From the NCBI RefSeq assembly GCF_001039355.2, contig NW_019775402.1, positions 69,532 through 133,531 of the forward strand: DNA of 64,000 nucleotides, written 5' to 3'. A model generated the notes under the pieces. That model saw nothing but the letters and a program-made list of their open reading frames with translations. It had not been told where the DNA came from and searched no databases. Below, in pieces: positions 1 through 18,601 of this stretch (positions are counted from its first letter, which is position 1; the number at the start of each line of letters is the position of its first letter). Origin of the DNA: Lingula anatina (lineage: Eukaryota; Brachiopoda; Lingulata; Lingulida; Lingulidae). Position numbers and translations under genes: made by a program.

Positions 1-470
1 TTCTTTGTTTTGTGTTCATGTTTTTATAAAATAACTTGCAAATAACGAGTTCAGCATGTTTTGATAAAAGCAGGCATTTTGACAAAAAATTTGAATTATT
101 TTAACGTTTCATGTTAGAGATGCATTTTGAAGAGTACAAAATGTTTGTAAAGCCATGTGACCAACTTTTTAAGATTTGTATAATAATAAAGAATTTTTTA
201 ACAATTTGTCAGTTTCTATTATTTTGAATTCAGTAGGTTTTATATGTGTGTGCATTTTAAACACTGCTGCAGCTGTATTAAATAAAACTTTGGTTGTAAC
301 ATATCATGTTGTATTGGGCTCATATCCTCTAGAATTGAAATATGTGCATCTTGCATTTTTTTTTTTTTTTTAACTAGATATTACAACTTTGTTTTCATAG
401 TGGGTGAAGAAAATGAAACCATATTTAACATGTGCCTGGATACAGATTCAGTTTTTGACTGTAAACTTAG

Positions 471-663
471 ACCCCATTCCCACAGATTTTAGATCGATCC
501 ATCCCTGTGGGGAGTCTCACTAGATTACTGTAAGCTTAGCCGGCTTAAGCGTCTGTCCCGCCTACTAAAAGCTGTAAGGGGGTAATTAACTATGGTGCCC
601 CCAGGAAGTTAGGTCGATCTAAATCTAAATCTCTGGATCGATCTAAATCTCTGGGAATGCACC
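471..663 (+). mobile_element. GATC-rich short inverted-repeat element, copy 1
   Basis: About 190 bp bounded by imperfect inverted ends, of the type ATTCCCACAGATTTTAGATC at the left and its near-complement at the right. The core has a conserved CCCGCCTACTA followed by TAATTAACTA. Related copies lie at 23234-23443, 47410-47617, 54734-55043 and (inverted) 63143-63354. No ORF, so I read it as a non-autonomous MITE-like family. Confidence 0.7.
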
Positions 664-839
664 CTGAGTGATACATGATACATATGAATACCAGTGAAGC
701 TGCTTCTCTTAAACAACAGGGGAAATGATTGAGGGAATTTGTGAGAAACATGCTCATCACCTTATTAAAAAAGCAATCCTGTGTTTAAGTTAAATATTTG
801 TTTAATCAATTTTCCCATTCCACTTAACCAAAACTCTTT

Positions 840-1140
840 ACACTGAATGTTTATTCCCCCTTTTTGTTTGGTTCAACTCCCCTCTGACACTTTTATGCAA
901 ACCTTGAATGTTATTCCATTTTTACAGTTCAACTCAGCTCCGCGTATATGTAAAAAAAACAAAAACAAAAACAAAAAAAAACATTGAATGTGTTACCCCT
1001 TTTCAAAGTTCAACATGGCTCTAAGTTGTGAAATAAAAAAAAAGAATAAAAAAGTCAAATGTCTCATCCCGTTTTTTGGTTCAATTCAGCTCCAAGTTTC
1101 TCACAAAATCCTTGAATATGTGATCCCTATTCTACCATGC
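840..1140 (+). repeat. Degenerate tandem repeat, roughly 70-90 bp unit
   Basis: Four to five diverged copies of a unit built around TTGAATGT, a C/T-rich stretch and GTTCAACTCAGCTCC, separated by A-rich tracts. No coding potential seen. Confidence 0.55.
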
Positions 1141-2019
1141 TTCCTTCCCAGCCTCTGCGGTTCTTAGCTTTTCCTGACGCCCTTTTTTTGTCATTTTTCA
1201 GTTCATAGTTACCACTATAAATTACCAATTGTATCACTGCTCTGGAGATCGGTTGCTCTGTGGTGATGGCGACGGTGACGACGACGATGGTTGTGAAGAT
1301 GTTGTGGACGAGGAGGCAGACTCTTGGTCGCGTATATGCTTTTCAATCTGGGAGATTAAAAAAATGTACGATAATAACTCTACTTTATTAATTGGGGGGA
1401 AAATTGTGAATTTTACAGACACTGTATTTTTAAGGCATAATTTCTGTAAATAAGAACATTCCTATTGAGTGGTGGCAACAAAATCAAAAAGCAGGTTACT
1501 CTATATAGGTCTATTCTATGCAGTAAAAGTAAATGTTATACATTTATTTTTACAGATATTTTATGATTATAAAATTATGTATCTGAAAGTTTGATAATTT
1601 CTGCCCACAGAAAAGAGAATAATTACTGTATGTTTGGTTTCATTTTTAATTCAATCAAAAATTGCCAATGTGATTCAAGCAAGGAACATAACCTGGTCAT
1701 GTAAATGCTACTCAATCTTGTTCGAAAATTCTTTATTTGGATTTAGCTTAACTCAATCCAAAACTGTTGATATGAAAGTCAAGCACTGAACATTGTTAGA
1801 CCTTTCTTTCAGTTCCTTGTCAAAAAATTTCATTCTTCCTGAAAACTTCCAACATTTTCCCCCCATAACAAAACTGGTACCAATATGATATAAAAAATGT
1901 GTTTCTGGGTCTCTCATTCTCTTTTATTTTTACTTTTTAACCATTTTTTGTAATTGTTTCTATCTAATTTTAGAGCCATTCTTTTAATAGTGGTATAAAC
2001 TGACAAAATCCCCTTATAA

Positions 2020-5901
<3,882 letters not shown>

Positions 5902-6927
5902 ATGAGTGAGTTCACCACCAGCTACCAGCCTCTCCCGGCCTCTGGGTATGAGGAAGACGAAGTGGACACCCCTCACATGGAGACTGATGTCTTAATTCAT
6001 GTTGTCCCAGAGGAGAGCAGCAAATGTAAGTTTTGTGATAATAATAGTAAAATATATAAAAAACAAAGACTGGGGTAGCGCTAGCAATATTTTTGGCTTA
6101 GCCAAATCACCACTTTTTTGTCAATTTGTTATCAAAATGGTAATAATTTGACTAAAACAAGTCAAATCAGGCCCATTTTCTTTAGATAATTTAAGTCAGT
6201 TTTAGCATTTGGCTAAATTGGAGAGTGTTAGCGCTACCCCAGAAAGAGGAGGAGGATGATGATGATAATCAGGGCTTAAGAATTATTTTTTTTCTCCACT
6301 GGCCCTTCGGGTCAGTAAGGTCCAGTAAATATTACAAAGGTTACTTGGCGTATTAAATTTTATTTGTCCTTCAGGACAGCAGCCCCTGTGTTTCACTGAC
6401 CCGAAATTGGTTTTCAGTTGCCCCTGGCAAATGGGCTACCTTTAATGTCAAACCCAGATAATGAAAATGATGATGGTGATGGTGATGGTCGTAGTCACTT
6501 GTCATTTTCGGTTGAATTATTTGTCTTAACTTTCAATTCTTCAAACCTGTTTTTTCCTTTCAGTGACATGATGATTAATATACATTATAGGTTGTCATGA
6601 ATTAAAATTCTTATAATTAATTTAATCACAATGTGAACTTGCCTACAGGGAATGGCAAATTTTTAAGCTAAAATGGAAGTGAATGCAGCCTCAAAAGATT
6701 TGTTGTTTTGTTTTTATTTAGCACGCTGGAATCATATCGAGAATCTGGATGAGTTTTTTGCCAGGGTTTATCAGTATCATCAGAGGAATGGATTTTTCTG
6801 CATGGTGCTTGAAGATGTGCTGCAGCTGTTGTAAGTGACATCATGTGGGTTATGGCGTGTTCACAGCTGGCCTTGATTAAAACTAATATGTATGTCATTG
6901 ACAGCTTGAACACACAAAGACCACAAG

Positions 6928-6974
<47 letters not shown>

Positions 6975-8419
6975 CTACATGTTGGTCTTTATTAGTCTCA
7001 GCTCATGCCATAATTGAGTTTATTTTGGATGGCCTGTTTCAGAGAACCGGTGAATCCCCTGCATAAACAGACCTTTTGAAAAGTAGAATTAAATTTTTAT
7101 AAAATTCAGTGGCATTTCTTTTTTTTTCCTTCTTTCCTCTTTCTAAGATCAAACTTTGAAAAGTAATTTGGAAAAAAATTTGCTGTACCCTTTTCTTTAA
7201 AAATGTTTCTTCTTTCCACTTTTTTCTAAGATCAAATTTTCTTCTTTATTTCAGGCAATTTGTATTCGTGATACTTTTCTCATCATACCTGATAGAGTGC
7301 GTCAAGTATGACGTGGTGTTTGATGAGATATATCGTAACAATACACACGGTCACCACAAGGTCACCATAGCAGAGTCTGTTATACCACTAGACCAGTGTG
7401 TTAGTAGGTGAGTGAGATATACCGTAACAGTACCAAAAATAAAGTCAACATAGCAGAGTCTGTTATACCACTAGACCAGTGTGTTAGCAGGTGAGTGAGA
7501 TATGCCGTAACAGTACCAAAAATAAAGTCAACATAGCAGAGTCTGTTATACCACTAGACCAGTGTATTAGCAGATAAGTGGCATTAGATTAGAAGATGTT
7601 GTATACAAGTCACATATTGCGTACTTATTATTGAGACCATCTGTTTTTGCCTCAGACTATTATTTATTTATTTATTTATTTACTTATTTATTGAACTTAA
7701 CTTTATGAGGGTTAAGTCTTAGCAATTTGATATCTGAAATTTATCTACCCCTTATCTTCTTTGTTTTTATGTGGGGTCTGCACTTCAGATTCACTTCATT
7801 AGAATTATGTGCCCAGATAAAGCAAGGCCACTATACACAAGTACAAGGTCTACTGAACGAGATAATAAAATATTATACCAGTGATTAAAAATACATAACA
7901 TTTTACTAATTATAAGATAGAGAACTTAAGTCTATCTCATAACTTGGAAAATATTTTGACAGCTCTGTGTTTTTGTTCACAGTTCACTGTAGATGGGATG
8001 CATCATAACCCTTATGGAATCCTTTGATTTCAGTGTTCGGCCATTTGTAGCCATATGTCTCCTGGTGGCAGCAGTGTTTTGGGTCCTGAGGCTTATCAAG
8101 GTGGTCTACAACGTGCTCAAGTATTGGGAGATAAGAGCCTTCTACCTGACTGCTCTCAAAATTTCAGCAGTAAGTTCTTATAATAATGTAGATTGTGTAA
8201 ATTAAAAACTGTAACAAATAAAAAAATACATTAAATTCCACATAACTTCAAAAGGAGTAGCTGAGGATAAAAGATACATAGCACTTATTCATAATCCAAA
8301 TTTTTTTCAAAATCAAACATTTTAAATTTTTTCCATCAAAATGGAAGTTTTGTATTATGCAACCTTCTTGCCATAGATAATCTGTTATATATTATTATTA
8401 TTATTATTAGTTATTGTTA

Positions 8420-8493
<74 letters not shown>

Positions 8494-10716
8494 TCTGTGT
8501 TCAAATGAGTTATCTTTATTTTAGTTTTCGATCCTGAATGCATTTTTTGTCCGTATGATGAAGTGTGTAATTAAATTGTTTATTGTTTTAGGATGAGCTG
8601 CCTAATCTGACGTGGCATGAGGTACAGAAGAGGGTGGTAGAAGTCCAGCAAGAACAACAGATGTGTATACACAAGAAGGAGCTGACAGAACTAGGTCGGT
8701 AACGAAACGTGAAACAAAATGCTTTGGATATTGGCATTAAAATGAATTTTCAGATAAGGTTGTAGTCATTCAAAGAAAAGAATTTTTTCAGTGCATATTT
8801 CTATCATTTTTCTCTCTTATTTTTTCTAGTATTTATTCATTTTTAAAACTGTTTAGTAAAGCACTCATAGGAAAGTGGAGTAAGCAGCAAGCTTTTAAGT
8901 TTGTCAGCTATTTTTGATCCGCAAATCATTTAGTGCACAGATCAACTTGCTTCTTAAAAGACTCATATTTGCTTGTAGACCTCTAATAACATTTAAGACA
9001 CACATAGAACATTTTAATAGAAATCTTGTACTTATTTAGCATATTCTTATGTTATTTGCTTCAGATATTTATAACAGAATTCTACGTTTCAAAAACTACC
9101 AAGTGGCAATGGTGAACAAATCTCTTTTACCCCTGAAATATAGGATTCCTTTTGTAGGAGATTAGTAAGTACTTGGCTGCTTGAAAGAGGTCATATATTA
9201 TTCTTTATTATTGCAGATACTTGCAATGATTTAAATTTAATTTAGTTTATGGCAATTTTTATTGCTTATTGTTTTAAAATTTAATAAAATGTATTTGACA
9301 TAAAAAATTATTAGCTAAATTTATACTTAATATTTGCTTTAAAGCATTGTGCTAAGGAACTGAATGAATTATATTAGTCAGCTTCCAGTATAAGATAATT
9401 CCCATGGAAATTGAGCCTTTTTGTTTTGACTATATATTATAGACTATATATTATACACATTTTTTTTCTTGCAGTGTTTTCCTCTCTACTGGTCTTAAGT
9501 ACAATATGGAGATGATACTATTCTGTAAGTAGATCTGAAAAGAACATGTGCATACACCCCATACTTCAGATTAAAAAGTCATCAGGAAATGAAAAAAATT
9601 ACAGGTTGTCCAAAAGTTAGAGATGGAATTACACACACCCATTTGTGTAGCATGCTAACAATCTTAAAAGTTGGAAAGGTTTGTGTACAGTTATATAGAA
9701 GTTCTTAAAGGGATATCAGAGTTGTTTCCTATTTGTCAATGTCTTAAAAAGAAATCAAATTCTTATGAACTTAGTGTAGAATTATTCCTTATTTTTTATT
9801 TCATTTTATTTTTAGGGGGGCCATGGGCTCCATTTGAGAACTATTGGCATTTAAAACAGGACTTCAAAAATTACCATAAAAGGAAAGAACTAGCTGACTA
9901 GTAAGTAAAATAGTTATATTGATTTATTGTGAGGAAATTGTGTAAATTTATGTTTTAGACAAAGAAAAGATGTGTAATTTTGTTGTGTTATTTTTACTGA
10001 GCTTTTTCTCTCACAAAGGCTATAAAAAGTTACTAAGCAACATCCATTGTTATTTGCATAATTACAAATTTTCAACAATGCTAAATATTCCTTTAAAGGA
10101 ATGCAACAGTTAACTTGTTTGCTTTGTTATAAATACTAATTTTAACAGTAATTGTCTATTTCCTATGAAGTTTAGGATTTAGTAGTTCTCTGAACTTAAC
10201 TGTTTGATAAAACTTGAGTGTAAAAACAGCTGATGAAATTCTTTGCTAGATCCAAAGATTTAGCCCTCAATAATATTAAGTTCGACTTCTTTATTCCAGT
10301 CTTTCAAGGAGGCTAATAATCTTCAGTATACTCAATGCTTTGTTGTCTCCACTGATTTTTGTATGGCAGATTCTCACATATTTTTATACATATGCAGAGG
10401 TTATTGTTTTCCTCTTCAAAACAATCTTCAAGATACAATCTTCACCTTCAAAAATTATAGTCATTCTTCAAGATACAATCTTGAAAAATTGATTGTAAAT
10501 GCAGAACACAGAAATGTTAAAAAATTGTGCTGTTCTGGGTTTTATGTTCCAAAAATCAAATGTTTTGCAAAGCAAAGTCTCAATTTTATTAATGTATCTT
10601 AAAGGTATAATAACTCTTCGTGTTGGCCAAAAAATTAATTTTCCTGGAGTAAACAACAATTTTCCCATATTTACCAATGGTTAATGAATCCATTTTTACA
10701 TTCAATGTTAGTACCT

Positions 10717-10765
<49 letters not shown>

Positions 10766-13700
10766 AAAAGTTTGGTTTTTGTTAAAATCTCTTAAGAGAT
10801 TATAACGAAGTACAGCCATCAATGGAGGTCACGTGATCTGAAGACAAGCTCAGATATCAGAATAATAGCTATAACTGCCGTTTTTGTGGTAAAACAGAAT
10901 ATATTATATTTCTATGAGTCGTTCACAATGTTTTTATGTGAAATATAGATATCATACGAAGAGTTATTATCCCTTTAATTGTTTATTTTGTTTTATTTTT
11001 ACGTGTGGATAATCAACTTTTCTTTATGTCTCAGACAGTCTGAAGTGGGACCATCCCAGTTTGTGCCAAAAAACTTTTTGTCCTCTAATCCTTCGGGTTC
11101 ACTAGACCTAAATTAAAGCACATACTAGACCTAACATAGTGACCCAAAGCAGACACAAATTTACAGAGTTTCACTGACCAAGATTCATTTAATAAACTGG
11201 GAATTTGTGTGGGCCATTAATTAAGTCACAGAAGTTGAGGCTTTGCTTTTGCTCATTAAAACACCTAATCTCATATCCAAAAAAATTCAGCAATTATCCT
11301 GAGCACGCACACCCCCTGCTTCTAAGAGTATAACATGAAAAAATAAAAAAATGAGTAAAATACTGAAATTATAACAGCACAGTTGATTACCAAAATGGAT
11401 AAATTGTGATAATTCTTTCCTGTAGTGTTTCCCAAAGAATCCTCTGGCTAGGCCTTGCCAACCTGATTCTCTCCCCATTGATCTTCCTGTGGCAGATTCT
11501 TTATTCCTTCTTCAGATATGCAGAGGTAAGTAGGGATTGACGTGTTATATTTATTGTACATCCATTAGGAGGGGCAGAGGTACCTTGGTTTTGGCCTTGT
11601 ACCACCAGTGTGAAAGCCAGGGGTACCTTGGTTTTGGCCTAGTACCACCAGTGTGAGGGCCAGGGGTACCTTGATTTTGGCCTTGTACCACCAATGTGAG
11701 GGCCAGAGGTACCTTAATTTTGGCCTTGTACCACCAGTGTGAGGGCCAGAGGTACCTTAATTTTGGCCTTGTACTACAAGTAGTACCTTTGTTTTAATCT
11801 TGTACAACAATTGGAAGGCATGAAATTACCTTGCTTTAAACCATGTACAAACAGCAAGAAGGCTGAAGGTACCTTGGTTTTGAACCTGTACCACTTTTAG
11901 GGAGGCTTGAAATACCTTAGTTTTGCCAGGTACCTCCAGTGTGTGTATTGAAATTACCTTCAATTAATTTTGGCCTAAATTTGAACCATCTTCCTCATAG
12001 TACTGGAAATAAAGCCCTGTTACAACCACCCCTCATTTTAACTTTATTGAAATTACATAGTAATATACCCTCATCTCAAGTGCATATAATATCAACTTGA
12101 ATCTGCCAAGTAGTTATTGGATGTATATTTGAAGGCATGATGTTTGACTTACCGTTACATAGTATCTCTTTGTTTCCTTATAAATATTATAAGAAGTCAA
12201 ACACATGAAAATGGTTCTTGAATGTTATACTGCATTGAATTTGTTACAATTAAAATGTCTTTACATATATATATATATATATATATATGAGTTCGTAAAA
12301 GAGCATTTTGTAAATATGTTTTTAGAAATATTATATACATAGTCCGGTGGCTTAAGGAAAAAATCGTGACATGGCGGATAAAAGCACTAAATTTTGCATG
12401 TGGGTACCTTTTGACATACTAAGTCAAATTAGAGCCGTAGCCCACGGAAAAAAATTACCGTTTGGCCAAAAAATCCAAAATGGCCGCCAATTTATGGAAT
12501 TTTATACAAATGTGTACAAATCTATGTTGATTTTTATCAAATAAATTATTTTCTCAGAGTTTTCCACACCCTTATTTCCCATTTTATTCATATATGTCAG
12601 ATAGCAAACAAGTTCCCTTAGACTTTTTGAAAAAATCCAAGATGGCTGTCATATGCCATAGAAACAGCCATAGGAATACTAGTGCACAAATAATACAAGC
12701 TAGAAAGATACGTTGTCCACTATCAAATTAAGTCTGTTTTTCAGATTTTTGTCACCCACATAATATGTTTGTGGTGAGTAACTTCGAAGTGTTCTTGGGC
12801 ATTTCGGAAAATCCAAGATGGCTGCCATGTGCCACAGGAATTCTAGTATACGGGGGATTCAACTAATGGCAACTGGAAAGATTAATTTTCCACTATCAAA
12901 TTAAGTTTGTTTCTGGGTGTTTTCCACACCCTTTGCACCCACACAATATGTATGTGGTGAGTAATTAACATGTATTCTTGGGCATTTTGAGAAAATCCAA
13001 GATGGCCGCCATATGTCATAGGAATACTTCTAGTGTTACAAAAGGTTGGAACTAATGCCAGCTAATTCACTATCAAATTCAGTTTATTTTTTTAGTGTTA
13101 CACATAATTATAACACTGTGATACATATCTAGCAGGTAATAAATGTGCATATTTGATCATTTCGAGAAAATCCAAGATGGCCGTCATTGGCCATAGGAAT
13201 ACTACTGGAATTACAACTGCACATCCATGGCTTTTCGTCTACTACCAGGGTGAAATTGTGTTTGCTTATCAAGTTTTGCCCATCCTTATTAGTCCTATGA
13301 TATATATATCTGGTGGGTAAATAGTGTGCATCCTTGGATATTCTGAGAAAATCCAAGATAGCTACAATTTGACATAGGAATACAAATGGGTTGGTTTCAA
13401 ATGCTGCTAGAGAGGCATATGGTTTATTATACAATTACATTACCTTGGGTTTGTTTTAAAAATAATTTATGTTTTTCATTCCATTTATTATTACTACTAT
13501 GATGTATACCTGGTCTGTAGCATGTGTGTAACTTGGGTATTCTTTAAAAAATTCAAGATGTCTGCCTTTTGTCATTAGAATACTCGAACACATAATCAAA
13601 TAATGCCAGAGATACAATGAATACAATGTAAATGCAGTTAACTTTAGATCATTTTTAAATGTTTTTCATATCCTATTTATCCTTATGAAAGACTCTGTGT

Positions 13701-15724
13701 GTAGAAAGTATATGTATCCTTTCGGAGAAAACCCAAAATATCTGCCAGTTGTTATAGGAATATATCATTCAAATGCAAATAGGTGTCAATTAATGGAACA
13801 GTTCAGGCATTGATTCCAACATGAAATAAAGCCGTTTGATGTTCAATCATGTTGACATCCTTATTAACCTTACTCTATATAAATCTGGTGTGTAGCAAGT
13901 GTGCATCTTGCGCATTTGAGAAAATTCAAGATTGCTGCAATTCACAATAGGAATAGTACATTCAACTACTGCCAGAGAGATATTGGGTTCAATGTAAAAT
14001 TAATTTTGTTTCTCGGTATTTCCCACATTCTTTTTGGACTTTGAGATATCTATCTGGTGGGTAACAAGTGTATACCCTTAAGTATTTTGACAAAATATCA
14101 TGATTACCCTCATTTGCCTTAGAAGTGCCTATAAAATCTAATGCACCAGTTTTCCTATGGGGAAAAGAAGGCCATCTTGGATTTCCCCAAAATGAAAAAA
14201 TATGGACATTAATTACCTATCAGATATGTATAATGGGATAATAATACTAAAAAAAACAGAATAACAACTGAATTCAGCTTCATTTTATATGTAAGCCTAT
14301 CTCCCACAGGTATTAAGTGAACCCCACCTTTTATGGCTAAGGGCAGCCAATTTTTTTTGTTTTCTTTTCAAAAAGGATACACATAATATTCTCATCATAT
14401 ATATATTATGTGAATTAAAAAGATGTGGAAAATACTCAGAAACAAACCTAATTTATCAATTAATATTAAATCTCCATGGCAGAATAAGCCCTATGTGTAT
14501 ACTAGTATTCCTTTGATATGGCGGCCATCTTGGATTTTTTCTCGAAATGCCTGAGAATAAAGGTTAGTTACTCACCACAAATATATAATTTGTGTAAAAA
14601 GAAACAATTAGATAGTGGACAATGCATCTTCCTAGTTGGCATTAGTTAGTTGAAAACCTGTGTACAAGATCTAGTATTCCTATGCCATATGGCGGCCATC
14701 TTGGATTTTTTCAAAAAGTCCAAGGACACTACTTTGTTACCTGACACAAATGCATAATATGGGTAATAAGGATGTGGAAAATATTGAGAAAATACTTAAT
14801 TTATAAAAATCAACATAGGTATGTATATATTTCTACAGAATTTCACAAATTGGCGGCCATTTTGGATTTTTTGGCCAAACGGTAAATTTTTTTCCGTGGG
14901 CTACGGCTCTAATTTGATTAAGTATGTCAAAAGGTACCCACATGCAAAATTTGGTGCTTTTATCCGCCGTGTCACGATTTGGCCATTTTTTTGCCCTAAG
15001 CCACCGGACTAACATTGGTACATGCCACTACTTAAATATTTAATTATTTTATATCTTTTATGTCCTCAGATCATTAAGAGACAGCCTGGCAGTCTAGGAG
15101 CAAGGAGATGGTCCCTGTATGGGCGTCTGTACCTGAGGCATTTCAACGAGCTAGATCACGAGTTTGAGGCCCGTTTAAATCGAGGCTACAAACCAGCCGA
15201 GGAATACATGAATATCTTTACTTCCCCTGTATTAGTTATTCTTGCCAAGTAAGTACAGTCAAGATCATAGCAAATATAATATAATATAATTTACTGATGG
15301 TGAATCATTCAGGTGATAAATTTGGAAAAAAAATTAATGTAATTATGTTGATGTAATGCACTTTGAATGAAAAGATGTGTTCTCTATGAATGATAGATGG
15401 TTATTATTGTCTTTTTCAAAAAAAATTAAATTATTATTATTATTTAAATTTTATTTATTTATTTATTTATTTATTTATTTGTTGTGTGAAATGTGAGACT
15501 ATATGTGATTAAGGATATTTTAAGCGGAGCCTTTGCATATTTTCAGGAATGTGGTGTTCTTTGCTGGTGCTGTGCTGGCCGTGCTGATCATCCTGACCCT
15601 GATAGACGAGGACACACTACAAGTAGAGAATATTCTGAGGATGATGACTATACTGGGAGCTGTGGTGGCTGTGTGTAGGGCTGTTATACCTGCTGAGGTA
15701 ATATAGTAGTTTACTTGGGTTAAG

Positions 15725-15790
<66 letters not shown>

Positions 15791-16457
15791 AAGAGAGAGA
15801 GAGGGATGAGGGAGGGAAAGGGGTGAGGGGGGACTCCCTGCAAGAAGGGATAGAAAAGCAGAGGGGGAAATGGTAGGAGATATTTTCAGACTGCCATATT
15901 AGCAGAGGGAATGAAGTTCTGGGTGGTTTATTCAGAATTTAGGAAGGGAGGTAGCTGCTGGTGGTAAGGGCAAAGTGAACAGAAATAGAGAGTAAGAACT
16001 TAGAAGTGTTAAGAATAATACCATGTGTTCAATATAGCCATTTCAGCAAGGATACGATAACTGTGCTTATTATGATCAAAATATATTAAATCTTTAAAAA
16101 TATTGTTTTTCTTAACTTCAGCATATGGTGTTCTGTCCGGAGTTTCTGATGACCCACATCTTGAAGGAGGTCCATTATATCCCTGACTCCTGGAAAGGCA
16201 ATGCTCACACTCACAAAGTCAGACAGGAGTTTGCACAGCTGTTCCAGTACAAGGCTGTGAGTTAACAGTTATTATTATATTTATTTATTTATGAATTTTC
16301 CAAAAGGTTATTATCACACACATAGCCAGGAAGGAGTAAGTGAACAGTTAAAATATTATTTTGTATTTATTTATGTTAAGTTTTTGTTAAGTTTTTTTAT
16401 CACACAGAGAGCCAGGGGAGGGGTTTGCACAGGCTTTCCAGTACAGGACTAGACAGT

Positions 16458-16504
<47 letters not shown>

Positions 16505-18569
16505 TTTTATATTTGTTAAGTTTTTTATCACATACAGAGTCAGGAAGGAGTTTGCACAGCCTTTCCAGTATAAGACAAATAACAGTTTATTTATTAATTA
16601 ATTAATTAATTAATTTATTTATTTTATTCTTCAGCTTTATCTCCTGGAGGAGTTAATCAGCCCCCTGGTGACCCCCCTGATCCTCTGCTTCTCAATACGC
16701 CACAAGGCTTACGATATTGTCGACTTCTACAGAAACTTCACTGTAGAGGTCACTGGTGTCGGTGACGTCTGCTCATTTGCTCAGATGGACATAAGAAAAC
16801 ATGGCAATCCCCAGGTATAGAAGGATATTATCAGGCTTTTTTTTTTCACAACTTTGGAAGAATGTATAATGATTTGATTTTTTGAAGTGTTTGAAAGCCA
16901 GAACATTGGATGCAGTGATTTAGTAAACTGTTCAAAATGTTACAAAAAAAAAAGACAATGGATTTATCCTCTTTAAAACTTTATACTCTATATCCTGATT
17001 TTTGTGCTGGCTGCAATATGGTATTTGCTGGCTGGCAGACATGTTTAGAATCAGCCTGGACAGCTCAAATTTTCACAAATTTAAAACAGCTGCAGCTGTA
17101 ATTGCCAAAGCAAAAAAAGAAAAAAAAAATCACATAGCTTTTTCTTCATTAGGGCAAAAGGCCCAGCAGTAATTGCATGATGTAGATGAATCCAAATCCA
17201 ATATTTCATGTGGTTTCCATTTTCTAGGTTTATTAGATATGATCATGAGTTTTCTATTAGTTATTGTTCATGAAATTCGAACAACATTTAATAACCTGCT
17301 GGTCCCCCAAAACAAATAATAATGATAATGTTATATTTAAAAATATTGGTGCAGAAGTTCGCTGCTTTGTAATGTTATTTGGATTGGTGTCAGAATGTAG
17401 TATATAGTTGTTAGTGTCTGAAAATGATAAATCTTCCAAAAGTCAGAAAAAGCATACATTTGAAAATATTGAGTAATTACCTTATTCCTAATTCCAGTGG
17501 GTAAAAGAAGAACAGACCCAGGCAGACCTGTACCACCAGGCTGAGGATGGGAAGGCGGAGCTGTCACTCATGCATTTTGCTGTAAGTTAAATGATAATAT
17601 AATATAATATAATATAATATAATATAATATAATATAATATAATATAATATAATATAATATAATATAATATAATAACACTGTCACTTAGACTGCATTCAAG
17701 GTATTTTCCCAGCAAACTGTCCAACCATCATTTGGATGGCCACCTGCATTACCAGATGGCGTATATTTTCATGTTGCTCTTTTGATATCTGAAATAATCT
17801 GAAATTTTTCATGCTCTGTTTTCAGCTCACCAATCCAGAATGGAAACCCCCAGAGAACTGCAGTGTGTTTCTGAATGACATCAAGGATCAGGCCGTCAAT
17901 GACGCCAACGCAGCAGTAGTGGCCCCTGGGGATAACGCCCTGTTTACTTCTCTACACACCTTCTCTGCCCTAAGTCCAGGCGTGGTTAGTATTATTGTAA
18001 TTAGACCCGTTATAGTTAAAGGTCTAATAAAAATTTTTGAAATGTATCTCAAATTTGACATTTTTTCTTTACATTTATATGATTTGAAGTTTTATGTTTA
18101 ATCAATCAGTAGCAGTATGCTAAAGCTGTTTCTTTCTTGAACTAAGCAATTATCCAAATATATGCTGAAAATACTTGGAGAATACTCTAAAGACTAACAT
18201 TATTCGAGAATGTTTTAAATGTAGATATTTTTCCTTTCCTCCCCCCACAGTACAACAGCATCAACATCTCTAGTGTAGTCCCAGGACCATCCGGGATGGC
18301 ATCGGCTCATCATAGCATGCGCCCCCTGGGGACTGTTCCTGGCCCTATGAGTCCCCCTGGTGGCAGTCACCTGAGGGGGGCTGGTGTGGCACATGCTGAG
18401 GGCCCACTACAGGGGAGTGGGAAGGGAATCCTGGCCAGTCTACACAGCTCTGGAGCTCTGTCTGGCAGTGCCACTGGGCTGGGTGAGTATCAGTGTGTGT
18501 GTGTATGTGTGTGTGTGTGTGTGTGTGTAAGCATGTGTGTATAAATGTGTGTGTTTGTGTGTATAAGCA

Positions 18570-18601
<32 letters not shown>

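Larger units (their letters stand above)
1..2019. other. Intergenic, no gene seen
   Basis: AT-rich sequence with no convincing exon. It holds a GATC-rich inverted-repeat element (471-663) and a degenerate tandem array (about 840-1140). The part next to 2019 is expected to include the LSM12 3' UTR, because that gene ends at 2020 on the minus strand. A TTTATT at about 1922-1927 would be a minus-strand AATAAA signal, but this is only a guess. Confidence 0.6.

Noticed and set aside
12341-15010. CRISPR-like regular repeats
   Set aside because: Units of about 180 bp, diverged, with no spacer logic, in an animal intron. They form a foldback element.
15520-15843. Minus-strand ORF rich in Thr-His repeats
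   Set aside because: Translation of the (GT)n tract and the antisense of ATG9 exon 11.
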